Shown here piece by piece: positions 48,672-62,023 of a stretch of DNA of 64,000 nt (its first letter is position 1; every line of letters starts with the position of its first letter). A program made the translations under genes and the position numbers. The DNA lies in assembly GCA_936450465.1 (NCBI GenBank), contig CAKZFU010000074.1:45469-109468 (forward strand). Direction: 5' to 3'. This DNA is from Gibbula magus. Taxonomy: Eukaryota > Mollusca > Gastropoda > Trochida > Trochidae. Below the pieces are notes generated by a model, which saw only the letters and a list, made by a program, of their open reading frames with translations, ran no database searches and was not told the DNA's origin.

Positions 48672-51600
48672 TCACATCCTGCCGGTCGCATAGACGCATT
48701 CACTTTTTGAATCGGTTGCCGTCTTATCGGCAACCCGTGCCGTTAAGCTCATGCCCAAAAATGGGCCAAAAGGTGACTTTGGCCTAGACAACTTTTGATG
48801 GTCTCCTATGGAAGGTCTCATCCTGTCGGTCGCATAGACGCGTTCACTTTTGGAATCGGTGACCGTCTTATGGGCAAACCGTGCCGTTATAGTCATTCCT
48901 GTAGGCCCAATTTTGGGCCAAAAGTCACTTTGGCCTAGACAACTTTTGATGGTCTCCTATCACATCACATCCTGCCGGTCGCATAGACGCATTCACTTTT
49001 GGAATCGGTTGCCGTCTTATCGGTAACCCGTGCCGTTAAGCTCATGCCCAAAAATGGGCCAAAAGGTGACTTTGGCCTAGACAACTTTTGATGGTCTCCT
49101 ATGGAAGGTCTCATCCTGTCGGTCGCATAGACGCGTTCACTTTTGGAATCGGTGACCGTCTTATGGGCAAACCGTGCCGTTATAGTCATTCCTGTAGGCC
49201 CAATTTTGGGCCAAAAGTCACTTTGGCCTAGACAACTTTTGATGGTCTCCTATGGAAGCTCACATCCTGCCGGTCGCATAGACGCATTCACTTTTTGAAT
49301 CGGTTGCCGTCTTATCGGCAACCCGTGCCGTTAAGCTCATGCCCAAAAATGGGCCAAAAGGTGACTTTGGCCTAGACAACTTTTGATGGTCTCCTATGGA
49401 AGGTCTCATCCTGTCGGTCGCATAGATGCGTTCACTTTTGGAATCGGTGACCGTCTTATGGGAAAACCGTGCCGTTATAGTCATTCCTGTAGGCCCAATT
49501 TTGGGCCAAAAGTCACTTTGGCCTAGACAACTTTTGATGGTCTCCTATGGAAGCTCACATCCTGCCGGTCGCATAGACGCATTCACTTTTGGAATCGGTT
49601 GCCGTCTTATCGGCAACCCGTGCCGTTAAGCTCATGCCCAAAAATGGGCCAAAAGGTGACTTTGGCCTAGACAACTTTTGATGGTCTCCTATGGAAGGTC
49701 TCATCCTGTCGGTCGCATAGACGGGTTCACTTTTGGAATCGGTGACCGTCTTATGGGCAAACCGTGCCGTTATAGTCATTCCTGTAGGCCCAATTTTGGG
49801 CCAAAAGTCACTTTGGCCTAGACAACTTTTGATGGTCTCCTATGGAAGCTCACATCCTGCCGGTCGCATAGACGCATTCACTTTTGGAATCGGTTGCCGT
49901 CTTATTGGCAACCCGTGCCGTTAAGCTCATGCCCAAAAATGGGCCAAAAGGTGACTTTGGCCTAGACAACTTTTGATGGTCTCCTATGGAAGGTCTCATC
50001 CTGTCGGTCGCATAGACGCGTTCACTTTTGGAATCGGTGACCGTCTTATGGGCAAACCGTGCCGTTATAGTCATTCCTGTAGGCCCAATTTTGGGCCAAA
50101 AGTCACTTTGGCCTAGACAACTTTTGATGGTCCTCTATGGAAGCTCACATCCTGCCGGTCGCATAGACGCATTCACTTTTGGAATCGGTTGCCGTCTTAT
50201 CGGCAACCCGTGCCGTTAAGCTCATGCCCAAAAATGGGCCAAAAGGTGACTTTGGCCTAGACAACTTTTGATGGTCTCCTATGGAAGGTCTCATCCTGTC
50301 GGTCGCATAGACGCGTTCACTTTTGGAATCGGTGACCGTCTTATGGGCAAACCGTGCCGTTATAGTCATTCCTGTAGGCCCAATTTTGGGCCAAAAGTCA
50401 CTTTGGCCTAGACAACTTTTGATGGTCTCCTATGGAAGCTCAGAACCTTCTGGTCGCATAGACGCATTCACTTTTGGAATCGGTTGCCGTCTTATCGGCA
50501 ACCCGTGCCGTTAAGCTCATGCCCAAAAATTGGAAAAAAGGTGACTTTGGCCTAGACAACTTTTGATGGTCTCCTATGGAAGGTCTCATCCTGTCGGTCG
50601 CATAGACGCGTTCACTTTTGGAATCGGTGACCGTCTTATGGGCAAACCGTGCCGTTATAGTCATTCCTGTAGGCCCAATTTTGGGCCAAAAGTCACTTTG
50701 GCCTAGACAACTTTTGATGGTCTCCTATGGAAGCTCACATCCTGCCGGTCGCATAGACGCATTCACTTTTGGAATCGGTTGCCGTCTTATCGGCAACCCA
50801 TGCCGTTAAGCTCATGCCCAAAAATGGGCCAAAAGGTGACTTTGGCCTAGACAACTTTTGATGGTCTCCTATGGAAGGTCTCATCCTGTCGGTCGCATAG
50901 ACGCGTTCACTTTTGGAATCGGTGACCGTCTTATGGGCAAACCGTGCCGTTATAGTCATTCCTGTAGGCCCAATTTTGGGCCAAAAGTCACTTTGGCCTA
51001 GACAACTTTTGATGGTCTCCTATCACATCACATCCTGCCGGTCGCATAGACGCATTCACTTTTGGAATCGGTTGCCGTCTTATCGGTAACCCGTGCCGTT
51101 AAGCTCATGCCCAAAAATGGGCCAAAAGGTGACTTTGGCCTAGACAACTTTTGATGGTCTCCTATGGAAGGTCTCATCCTGTCGGTCGCATAGACGCGTT
51201 CACTTTTGGAATCGGTGACCGTCTTATGGGCAAACCGTGCCGTTATAGTGATTCCTGTAGGCCCAATTTTGGGCCAAAAGTCACTTTGGCCTAGACAACT
51301 TTTGATGGTCTCCTATGGAAGCTCATAACCTGCCGGTCGCATAGACGCATTCACTTTTTGAATCGGTTGCCGTCTTATCGGCAACCCGTGCCGTTAAGCT
51401 CATGCCCAAAAATGGGCCAAAAGGTGACTTTGGCCTAGACAACTTTTGATGGTCTCCTATGGAAGGTCTCATCCTGTCGGTCGCATAGACGCGTTCACTT
51501 TTGGAATCGGTGACCGTCTTATGGGAAAACCGTGCCGTTATAGTCATTCCTGTAGGCCCAATTTTGGGCCAAAAGTCACTTTGGCCTAGACAACTTTTGA

Positions 51601-53270
51601 TGGTCTCCTATGGAAGCTCACATCCTGCCGGTCGCATAGACGCATTCACTTTTGGAATCGGTTGCCGTCTTATCGGCAACCCGTGCCGTTAAGCTCATGC
51701 CCAAAAATGGGCCAAAAGGTGACTTTGGCCTAGACAACTTTTGATGGTCTCCTATGGAAGGTCTCATCCTGTCGGTCGCATAGCGCGTTCACTTTTGGAA
51801 TCGGTGACCGTCTTATGGGCAAACAGTGCCGTTATAGTCATTCCTGTAGGCCCAATTTTGGGCCAAAAGTCACTTTGGCCTAGACAACTTTTGATGGTCT
51901 CCTATGGAAGCTCACATCCTGCCGGTCGCATAGACGCATTCACTTTTGGAATCGGTTGCCGTCTTATCGGCAACCCGTGCCGTTAAGCTCATGCCCAAAA
52001 ATGGGCCAAAAGGTGACTTTGGCCTAGACAACTTTTGATGGTCTCCTATGGAAGGTCTCATCCTGTCGGTCGCATAGACGCGTTCACTTTTGGAATCGGT
52101 GACCGTCTTATGGGCAAACCGTGCCGTTATAGTCATTCCTGTAGGCCCAATTTTGGGCCAAAAGTCACTTTGGCCTAGACAACTTTTGATGGTCTCCTAT
52201 GGAAGCTCACATCCTGCCGGTCGCATAGACGCATTCACTTTTGGAATCGGTTGCCGTCTTATCGGCAACCCGTGCCGTTAAGCTCATGCCCAAAAATGGG
52301 CCAAAAGGTGACTTTGGCCTAGACAACTTTTGATGGTCTCCTATGGAAGGTCTCATCCTGTCGGTCGCATAGACGCGTTCACTTTTGGAATCGGTGACCG
52401 TCTTATGGGCAAACCGTGCCGTTATAGTCATTCCTGTAGGCCCAATTTTGGGCCAAAAGTCACTTTGGCCTAGACAACTTTTGATGGTCCTCTATGGAAG
52501 CTCACATCCTGCCGGTCGCATAGACGCATTCACTTTTGGAATCGGTTGCCGTCTTATCGGCAACCCGTGCCGTTAAGCTCATGCCCAAAAATGGGCCAAA
52601 AGGTGACTTTGGCCTAGACAACTTTTGATGGTCTCCTATGGAAGGTCTCATCCTGTCGGTCGCATAGACGCGTTCACTTTTGGAATCGGTGACCGTCTTA
52701 TGGGCAAACCGTGCCGTTATAGTCATTCCTGTAGGCCCAATTTTGGGCCAAAAGTCACTTTGGCCTAGACAACTTTTGATGGTCTCCTATGGAAGCTCAC
52801 AACCTGCCGGTCGCATAGACGCATTCACTTTTGGAATCGGTTGCCGTCTTATCGGCAACCCGTGCCGTTAAGCTCATGCCCAAAAATTGGCCAAAAGGTG
52901 ACTTTGGCCTAGACAACTTTTGATGGTCTCCTATGGAAGGTCTCATCCTGTCGGTCGCATAGACGCGTTCACTTTTGGAATCGGTGACCGTCTTATGGGC
53001 AAACCGTGCCGTTATAGTCATTCCTGTAGGCCCAATTTTGGGCCAAAAGTCACTTTGGCCTAGACAACTTTTGATGGTCTCCTATGGAAGCTCACATCCT
53101 GCCGGTCGCATAGACGCATTCACTTTTGGAATCGGTTGCCGTCTTATCGGCAACCCGTGCCGTTCAGCTCATGCCCAAAAATTGGCCAAAAGGTGACTTT
53201 GGCCTAGACAACTTTTGATGGTCTCCTATGGAAGGTCTCATCCTGTCGGTCGCATAGACGCGTTCACTTT
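48672..53270 (+). repeat. Diverged section with about 2.06- and 2.36-kb paired variants
   Basis: A 2-bp-short A with CCTATCACATCAC, linked to CGGTAACCC, occurs at 48,958 and 51,021 (2063 bp = 7 dimers minus 2). A two-base scramble, GGTCCTCTATGG, is at 50,131 and 52,488 (2357 bp apart). GGGAAAACC is at 49,462 and 51,527. The A near 50,441-50,540 is unusually changed (CAGAACCTTCTGG, then AATTGGAAAAAAGG); its partner near 52,800-52,890 shares only part of this. One base is lost in CATAGCGCG near 51,783. Private changes are denser here than upstream. Confidence 0.7.
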
Positions 53271-54075
53271 TGGAATCGGTGACTGTCTTATGGGCAAACC
53301 GTGCCGTTATATTCATTCCTGTAGGCCCAATTTTGGGCCAAAAGTCACTTTGGCCTAGACAACTTTTGATGGTCTCCTATGGAAGCTCACATCCTGCCGG
53401 TCGCATAGACGCATTCACTTTTGGAATCGGTTGCCGTCTTATCGGCAACCCGTGCCGTTAAGCTCATGCCCAAAAATGGGCCAAAAGGTGACTTTGGCCT
53501 AGACAACTTTTGATGGTCTCCTATGGAAGGTCTCATCCTGTCGGTCGCATAGACGCGTTCACTTTTGGAATCGGTGACCGTCTTATGGGCAAACCGTGCC
53601 GTTATAGTCATTCCTGTAGGCCCAATTTTGGGCCAAAAGTCACTTTGGCCTAGACAACTTTTGATGGTCTCCTATGGAAGCTCACATCCTGCCGGTCGCA
53701 TAGACGCATTCACTTTTGGAATCGGTTGCCGTCTTATCGGCAACCATGCCGTTATAGTCATGCCCAAAAATGGGCCAAAAGGTGACTTTGGCCTAGACAA
53801 CTTTTGATGGTCTCCTATGGAAGGTCTCATCCTGTCGGTCGCATAGACGCGTTCACTTTGGAATCGGTGACCGTCTTATGGGCAAACAGTGCCGTTATAG
53901 TCATTCCTGTAGACCCAATTTTGGGCGAAAAGTCACTTTGGCCTAGACAACTTTTGATGGTCTCCTATGGAAGCTCACATCCTGCCGGTCGCATAGACGC
54001 ATTCACTTTTGGAATCGGTTGCCGTCTTATCGGCAACCTGTGCCGTTAAGCTCATGCCCAAAAATGGGCCAAAAG
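53271..54075 (+). repeat. Diverged dimers with a short B tract inside an A
   Basis: The A at 53,639-53,781 (143 bp) reads CGGCAACCATGCCG then TTATAGTCATGCCC, so a B-like TATAGTCAT replaces AAGCTCAT. The following B (53,782-53,931) lost a T in CACTTTGG near 53,857 and has AAACAGTGCC, GTAGACCC and GGGCGAAAAG. The CGGCAACCATGCCG-TTATAGTCAT combination reappears in the inverted arm near 62,130-62,155, with a close version near 63,020. Upstream, TTCAGCTC at 53,164 removes the usual TAA. Confidence 0.75.
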
Positions 54076-55111
54076 GTGACTTTGGCCTAGACAACTTTTG
54101 ATGGTCTCCTATGGAAGGTCTCATCCTGTCGGTCGCATAGACGCGTTCACTTTTGGAATCGGTGACCGTCTTATGGGCAAACCGTGCCGTTATAGTCATT
54201 CCTGTAGGCCCAATTTTGGGCCAAAAGTCACTTTGGCCTAGACAACTTTTGATGGTCTCCTATGGAAGCTCACATCCTGCCGGTCGCATAGACGCATTCA
54301 CTTTTGGAATCGGTTGCCGTCTTATCGGCAACCCGTGCCGTTAAGCTCATGCCCAAAAATGGGCCAAAAGGTGACTTTGGCCTAGACAACTTTTGATGGT
54401 CTCCTATGGAAGGTCTCATCCTGTCGGTCGCATAGACGCGTTCACTTTTGGAATCGGTGACCGTCTTATGGGCAAACCGTGCCGTTATAGTCATTCCTGT
54501 AGGCCCAATTTTGGGCCAAAAGTCACTTTGGCCTAGACAACTTTTGATGGTCTCCTATGGAAGCTCACATCCTGCCGGTCGCATAGACGCATTCACTTTT
54601 GGAATCGGTTGCCGTCTTATCGGCAACCCGTGCCGTTAAGCTCATGCCCAAAAAAGGGCCAAAAGGTGACTTTGGCCTAGACAACTTTTGATGGTCTCCT
54701 ATGGAAGGTCTCATCCTGTCGGTCGCATAGACGCGTTCACTTTTGGAATCGGTGACCGTCTTATGGGCAAACCGTGCCGTTATATTCATTCCTGTAGGCC
54801 CAATTTTGGGCCAAAAGTCACTTTGGCCTAGACAACTTTTAATGGTCTCCTATGGAAGCTCACATCCTGCCGGTCGCATAGACGCATTCACTTTTGGAAA
54901 CGGTTGCCGTCTTATCGGCAACCCGTGCCGTTAAGCTCATGCCCAAAAATTGGCCAAAAGGTGACTTTGGCCTAGACAACTTTTGATGGTCTCCTATGGA
55001 AGGTCTCATCCTGTCGGTCGCATAGACGCGTTCACTTTTGGAATCGGTGACCGTCTTATGGGCAAACCGTGCCGTTATAGTCATTCCTGTAGGCCCAATT
55101 TTGGGCCAAAA

Positions 55112-55398
55112 GTCACTTTGGCCTAGACAACTTTTGATGGTCTCCTATGGAAGCTCACATCCTGCCGGTCGCATAGACGCATTCACTTTTGGAATCGGTT
55201 GCCGTCTTATCGGCAACCCGTGCCGTTAAGCTCATGCCCAAAAATGGGCCAAAAGTCACTTTGGCCTAGACAACTTTTGATGGTCTCCTATGGAAGCTCA
55301 CATCCTGCCGGTCGCATAGACGCATTCACTTTTGGAATCGGTTGCCGTCTTATCGGCAACCCGTGCCGTTAAGCTCATGCCCAAAAATGGGCCAAAAG
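55112..55398 (+). repeat. AA slip with a one-base-short junction
   Basis: A at 55,112-55,254 (143 bp) is followed by another A at 55,255-55,398. The junction reads CCAAAAGTCAC, the B-to-A form, instead of the CCAAAAGGTGAC seen at the other AA slips. This AA therefore arose independently, perhaps with the exchange inside the boundary dyad. Confidence 0.85.
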
Positions 55399-56447
55399 GT
55401 GACTTTGGCCTAGACAACTTTTGATGGTCTCCTATGGAAGGTCTCATCCTGTCGGTCGCATAGACGCGTTCACTTTTGGAATCGGTGACCGTCTTATGGG
55501 CAAACCGTGCCGTTATAGTCATTCCTGTAGGCCCAATTTTGGGCCAAAAGTCACTTTGGTTTAGACAACTTTTGATGGTCTCCTATGGAAGCTCACATCC
55601 TGCCGGTCGCATAGACGCATTCACTTTTGGAATCGGTTGCCGTCTTATCGGCAACCCGTGCCGTTAAGCTCATGCCCAAAAATTGGCCAAAAGGTGACTT
55701 TGGCCTAGACAACTTTTGATGGTCTCCTATGGAAGGTCTCATCCTGTCGGTCGCATAGACGCGTTCACTTTTGGAATCGGTGACCGTCTTATGGGCAAAC
55801 CGTGCCGTTATAGTCATTCCTGTAGGCCCAATTTTGGGCCAAAAGTCACTTTGGCCTAGACAACTTTTGATTGTCTCCTATGGAAGCTCACATCCTGCCG
55901 GTCGCATAGACGCATTCACTTTTGGAATCGGTTGCCGTCTTATCGGCAACTCGTGCCGTTAAGCTCATGCCCAAAAATGGGCCAAAAGGTGACTTTGGCC
56001 TAGACAACTTTTGATGGTCTCCTATGGAAGGTCTCATCCTGTCGGTCGCATAGACGCGTTCACTTTTGGAATCGGTGACCGTCTTATGGGCAAACCGTGC
56101 CGTTATAGTCATTCCTGTAGGCCCAATTTTGGGCCAAAAGTCACTTTGGCCTAGACAACTTTTGATGGTCTCCTATGGAAGCTCACATCCTGCCGGTCGC
56201 ATAGACGCATTCACTTTTGGAATCGGTTGCCGTCTTATCGGCAACCCGTGCCGTTAAGCTCATGCCCAAAAATGGGCCAAAAGGTGACTTTGGCCTAGAC
56301 AACTTTTGATGGTCTCCTATGGAAGGTCTCATCCTGTCGGTCGCATAGACGCGTTCACTTTTGGAATCGGTGACCGTCTTATGGGCAAACCGTGCCGTTA
56401 TAGTCATTCCTGTAGGCCCAATTTTGGGCCAAAAGTCACTTTGGCCC
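55399..56447 (+). repeat. Regular dimers before the 2360-bp duplication
   Basis: Alternating dimers with private changes TTTGGTTTAG near 55,559, AAATTGGCC near 55,683, GATTGTCTCC near 55,871, GGCAACTCG near 55,951 and TTGGCCCAG near 56,447. The last change bounds the duplication that follows. Confidence 0.8.
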
Positions 56448-59400
56448 AGACAACTTTTGATGGTCTCCTATGGAAGCTCACATCCTGCCGGTCGCATAGA
56501 CGCATTCACTTTTGGAATCGGTTGCCGTCTTATCGGCAACCCGTGCCGTTAAGCTCATGCCCAAAAATGGGCCAAAAGGTGACTTTGGCCTAGACAACTT
56601 TTGATGGTCTCCTATGGAAGGTCTCATCCTGTCGGTCGCATAGACGCGTTCACTTTTGGAATCGGTGACCGTCTTATGGGCAAACCGTGCCGTTATAGTC
56701 ATTCCTGTAGGCCCAATTTTGGGCCAAAAGTCACTTTGGCCTAGACAACTTTTGATGGTCTCCTATGGAAGCTCACATCCTGCCGGTCGCATAGACGCAT
56801 TCACTTTTGGAATCGGTTGCCGTCTTATCGGCAACCCGTGCTGTTAAGCTCATGCCCAAAAATGGGCCAAAAGGTGACTTTGGCCTAGACAACTTTTGAT
56901 GGTCTCCTATGGAAGGTCTCATCCTGTCGGTCGCATAGACGTGTTCACTTTTGGAATCGGTGACCGTCTTATGGGCAAACCGTGCCGTTATAGTCATTCC
57001 TGTAGGCCCAATTTTGGGCCAAAAGTCACTTTGGCCTAGACAACTTTTGATGGTCTCCTATGGAAGCTCACATCCTGCCGGTCGCATAGACGCATTCACT
57101 TTTGGAATCGGTTGCCGTCTTATCGGCAACCCGTGCCGTTAAGCTCATGCCCAAAAATGGGCCAAAAGGTGACTTTGGCCTAGACAACTTTTGATGGTCT
57201 CCTATGGAAGGTCTCATCCTGTCGGTCGCATAGACGCGTTCACTTTTGGAATCGGTGACCGTCTTATGGGCAAACCGTGCTGTTATAGTCATTCCTCTAG
57301 TCCAAATTTTGGGCCAAAAGTCACTTTGGCCTAGACAACTTTTGATGGTCTCCTATGGAAGCTCACATCCTGCCGGTCGCATAGACGCATTCACTTTTGG
57401 AATCGGTTGCCGTCTTATCGGCAACCCGTGCCGTTAAGCTCATGCCCAAAAATGGGCCAAAAGGTGACTTTGGCCTAGACAACTTTTGATGGTCTCCTAT
57501 GGAAGGTCTCATCCTGTCGGTCGCATAGACGCGTTCACTTTTGGAATCGGTGACCGTCTTATGGGCAAACCGTGCCGTTATAGTCATTCCTCTAGGCCAA
57601 ATTTTGGGCCAAAAGTCACTTTGGCCTAGACAACTTTTGATGGTCTCCTATGGAAGCTCACATCCTGCCGGTCGCATAGACGCATTCACTTTTGGAATCG
57701 GTTGCCGTCTTATCGGCAACCCGTGCCGTTAAGCTCATGCCCAAAAATGGGCCAAAAGGTGACTTTGGCCTAGACAACTTTTGATGGTCTCCTATGGAAG
57801 GTCTCATCCTATCGGTCGCATAGACGCGTTCACTTTTGGAATCGGTGACCGTCTTATGGGCAAACCGTGCCGTTATAGTCATTCCTGTAGGCCCAATTTT
57901 GGGCCAAAAGTCACTTTGGCCTAGACAACTTTTGATGGTCTCCTATGGAAGCTCACATCCTGCCGGTCGCATTGACGCATTCACTTTTGGAATCGGTTGC
58001 CGTCTTATCGGCAACCCGTGCCGTTAAGCTCATGCCCAAAAATGGGCCAAAAGGTGACTTTGGCCTAGACAACTTTTGATGGTCTCCTATGGAAGGTCTC
58101 ATCCTGTCGGTCGCATAGACGCGTTCACTTTTGGAATCGGTGACCGTCTTATGGGCAAACCGTGCCGTTATAGTCATTCCTGTAGGCCCAATTATGGGCC
58201 AAAAGTCACTTTGGCCTAGACAACTTTTGATGGTCTCCTATGGAAGCTCACATCCTGCCGGTCGCATAGACGCATTCACTTTTGGAATCGGTTGCCGTCT
58301 TATCGGCAACCCGTGCCGTTAAGCTCATGCCCAAAAATGGGCCAAAAAGTGACTTTGGCCTAGACAACTTTTGATGGTCTCCTATGGAAGGTCTCATCCT
58401 GTCGGTCGCATAGACGCGTTCACTTTTGGAATCGGTGACCGTCTTATGGGCAAACCGTGCCGTTATAGTCATTCCTCTAGGCCCAATTTTGGGCCAAAAG
58501 TCACTTTGGCCTAGACAACTTTTGATGGTCTCCTATGGAAGCTCACATCCTGCCGGTCGCATAGACGCATTCACTTTTGGAATCGGTTGCCGTCTTATCG
58601 GCAACCCGTGCCGTTAAGCTCATGCCCAAAAATGGGCCAAAAGGTGACTTTGGCCTAGACAACTTTTGATGGTCTCCTATGGAAGGTCTCATCCTGTCGG
58701 TCGCATAGACGCGTTCACTTTTGGAATCGGTGACCGTCTTATGGGCAAACCGTGCCGTTATAGTCATTCCTGTAGGCCCAATTTTGGGCCAAAAGTCACT
58801 TTGGCCTAGACAACTTTTGATGGTCTCCTATGGAAGCTCACATCCTGCCGGTCGCATAGACGCATTCACTTTTGGAATCGGTTGCCGTCTTATCGGCAAC
58901 CCGTGCCGTTAAGCTCATGCCCAAAAATGGGCCAAAAGGTGACTTTGGCCTAGACAACTTTTGATGGTCTCCTATGGAAGGTCTCATCCTGTCGGTCGCA
59001 TAGACGCGTTCACTTTTGGAATCGGTGACCGTCTTATGGGCAAACCGTGCCGTTATAGTCATTCCTGTAGGCCCAATTTTGGGCCAAAAGTCACTTTGGC
59101 CTAGACAACTTTTGATGGTCTCCTATGGAAGCTCACATCCTGCCGGTCGCATAGACGCATTCACTTTTGGAATCGGTTGCCGTCTTATCGGCAACCCGTG
59201 CTGTTAAGCTCATGCCCAAAAATGGGCCAAAAGGTGACTTTGGCCTAGACAACTTTTGATGGTCTCCTATGGAAGGTCTCATCCTGTCGGTCGCATAGAC
59301 GTGTTCACTTTTGGAATCGGTGACCGTCTTATGGGCAAACCGTGCCGTTATAGTCATTCCTGTAGGCCCAATTTTGGGCCAAAAGTCACTTTGGCCTAGA

Positions 59401-61237
59401 CAACTTTTGATGGTCTCCTATGGAAGCTCACATCCTGCCGGTCGCATAGACGCATTCACTTTTGGAATCGGTTGCCGTCTTATCGGCAACCCGTGCCGTT
59501 AAGCTCATGCCCAAAAATGGGCCAAAAGGTGACTTTGGCCTAGACAACTTTTGATGGTCTCCTATGGAAGGTCTCATCCTGTCGGTCGCATAGACGCGTT
59601 CACTTTTGGAATCGGTGACCGTCTTATGGGCAAACCGTGCTGTTATAGTCATTCCTCTAGTCCAAATTTTGGGCCAAAAGTCACTTTGGCCTAGACAACT
59701 TTTGATGGTCTCCTATGGAAGCTCACATCCTGCCGGTCGCATAGACGCATTCACTTTTGGAATCGGTTGCCGTCTTATCGGCAACCCGTGCCGTTAAGCT
59801 CATGCCCAAAAATGGGCCAAAAGGTGACTTTGGCCTAGACAACTTTTGATGGTCTCCTATGGAAGGTCTCATCCTGTCGGTCGCATAGACGCGTTCACTT
59901 TTGGAATCGGTGACCGTCTTATGGGCAAACCGTGCCGTTATAGTCATTCCTCTAGGCCAAATTTTGGGCCAAAAGTCACTTTGGCCTAGACAACTTTTGA
60001 TGGTCTCCTATGGAAGCTCACATCCTGCCGGTCGCATAGACGCATTCACTTTTGGAATCGGTTGCCGTCTTATCGGCAACCCGTGCCGTTAAGCTCATGC
60101 CCAAAAATGGGCCAAAAGGTGACTTTGGCCTAGACAACTTTTGATGGTCTCCTATGGAAGGTCTCATCCTATCGGTCGCATAGACGCGTTCACTTTTGGA
60201 ATCGGTGACCGTCTTATGGGCAAACCGTGCCGTTATAGTCATTCCTGTAGGCCCAATTTTGGGCCAAAAGTCACTTTGGCCTAGACAACTTTTGATGGTC
60301 TCCTATGGAAGCTCACATCCTGCCGGTCGCATTGACGCATTCACTTTTGGAATCGGTTGCCGTCTTATCGGCAACCCGTGCCGTTAAGCTCATGCCCAAA
60401 AATGGGCCAAAAGGTGACTTTGGCCTAGACAACTTTTGATGGTCTCCTATGGAAGGTCTCATCCTGTCGGTCGCATAGACGCGTTCACTTTTGGAATCGG
60501 TGACCGTCTTATGGGCAAACCGTGCCGTTATAGTCATTCCTGTAGGCCCAATTATGGGCCAAAAGTCACTTTGGCCTAGACAACTTTTGATGGTCTCCTA
60601 TGGAAGCTCACATCCTGCCGGTCGCATAGACGCATTCACTTTTGGAATCGGTTGCCGTCTTATCGGCAACCCGTGCCGTTAAGCTCATGCCCAAAAATGG
60701 GCCAAAAAGTGACTTTGGCCTAGACAACTTTTGATGGTCTCCTATGGAAGGTCTCATCCTGTCGGTCGCATAGACGCGTTCACTTTTGGAATCGGTGACC
60801 GTCTTATGGGCAAACCGTGCCGTTATAGTCATTCCTCTAGGCCCAATTTTGGGCCAAAAGTCACTTTGGCCTAGACAACTTTTGATGGTCTCCTATGGAA
60901 GCTCACATCCTGCCGGTCGCATAGACGCATTCACTTTTGGAATCGGTTGCCGTCTTATCGGCAACCCGTGCCGTTAAGCTCATGCCCAAAAATGGGCCAA
61001 AAGGTGACTTTGGCCTAGACAACTTTTGATGGTCTCCTATGGAAGGTCTCATCCTGTCGGTCGCATAGACGCGTTCACTTTTGGAATCGGTGACCGTCTT
61101 ATGGGCAAACCGTGCCGTTATAGTCATTCCTGTAGGCCCAATTTTGGGCCAAAAGTCACTTTGGCCTAGACAACTTTTGATGGTCTCCTATGGAAGCTCA
61201 CATCCTGCCGGTCGCATAGACGCATTCACTTTTGGAA
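56448..61237 (+). repeat. 2360-bp (8-dimer) unit, tandem duplicate with no difference seen
   Basis: At least eight variants recur at exactly 2360 bp, including CGTGCTGTTAA (56,842 and 59,202), GACGTGTTC (56,942 and 59,302), CTCTAGTCCAAA (about 57,297 and 59,657), CTCTAGGCCAAA, CCTATCGGTC, CATTGACGC, AATTATGGGCC and GGCCAAAAAGTGAC. No difference was seen between 56,448-58,877 and 58,808-61,237. Limits are the private TTGGCCCAG at 56,447 and the private GGAATCGCTGCC near 61,238. This is the youngest large amplification in the window, or a copied assembly segment. Confidence 0.9.
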
Positions 61238-62023
61238 TCGCTGCCGTCTTATCGGCAACCCGTGCCGTTAAGCTCATGCCCAAAAATGGGCCAAAAGGTG
61301 ACTTTGGCCTAGACAACTTTTGATGGTCTCCTATGGAAGGTCTCATCCTGTCGGTCGCATAGACGCGTTCACTTTTGGAATCGGTGACCGTCTTATGGGC
61401 AAACCGTGCCGTTATAGTCATTCCTGTAGGCCCAATTTTGGGCCAAAAGTCACTTTGGCCTAGACAACTTTTGATGGTCTCCTATGGAAGCTCACATCCT
61501 GCCGGTCGCATAGACGCATTCACTTTTGGAATCGGTTGCCGTCTTATCGGCAACCCGTGCCGTTAAGCTCATGCCCAAAAATGGGCCAAAAGGTGACTTT
61601 GGCCTAGACAACTTTTGATGGTCTCCTATGGAAGGTCTCATCCTGTCGGTCGCATAGACGCGTTCACTTTTGGAATCGGTGACCGTCTTATGGGCAAACC
61701 GTGCCGTTATAGTCATTCCTGTAGGCCCAATTTTGGGCCAAAAGTCACTTTGGCCTAGACAACTTTTGATGGTCTCCTATGGAAGCTCACATCCTGCCGG
61801 TCGCATAGACGCATTCACTTTTGGAATCGGTTGCCGTCTTATCGGCAACCCGTGCCGTTAAGCTCATGCCCAACAATTGGCCAAAAGGTGACTTTTGCCT
61901 AGACAACTTTTGATGGTCTCCTATGGAAGGTCTCATCCTGTCGGTCGCATAGACGCGTTCACTTTTGGAATCGGTGACCGTCTTATGGGCAAACCGTGCC
62001 GTTATAGTCATTCTTGTAGGCCC
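61238..62023 (+). repeat. Last forward dimers before the inversion
   Basis: Two near-consensus dimers, then a changed A/B boundary near 61,870-61,900 (CCAACAATTGGCC, GACTTTTGCC) and CATTCTTGTAGG near 62,014. Divergence rises slightly towards the inversion point. Confidence 0.8.
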
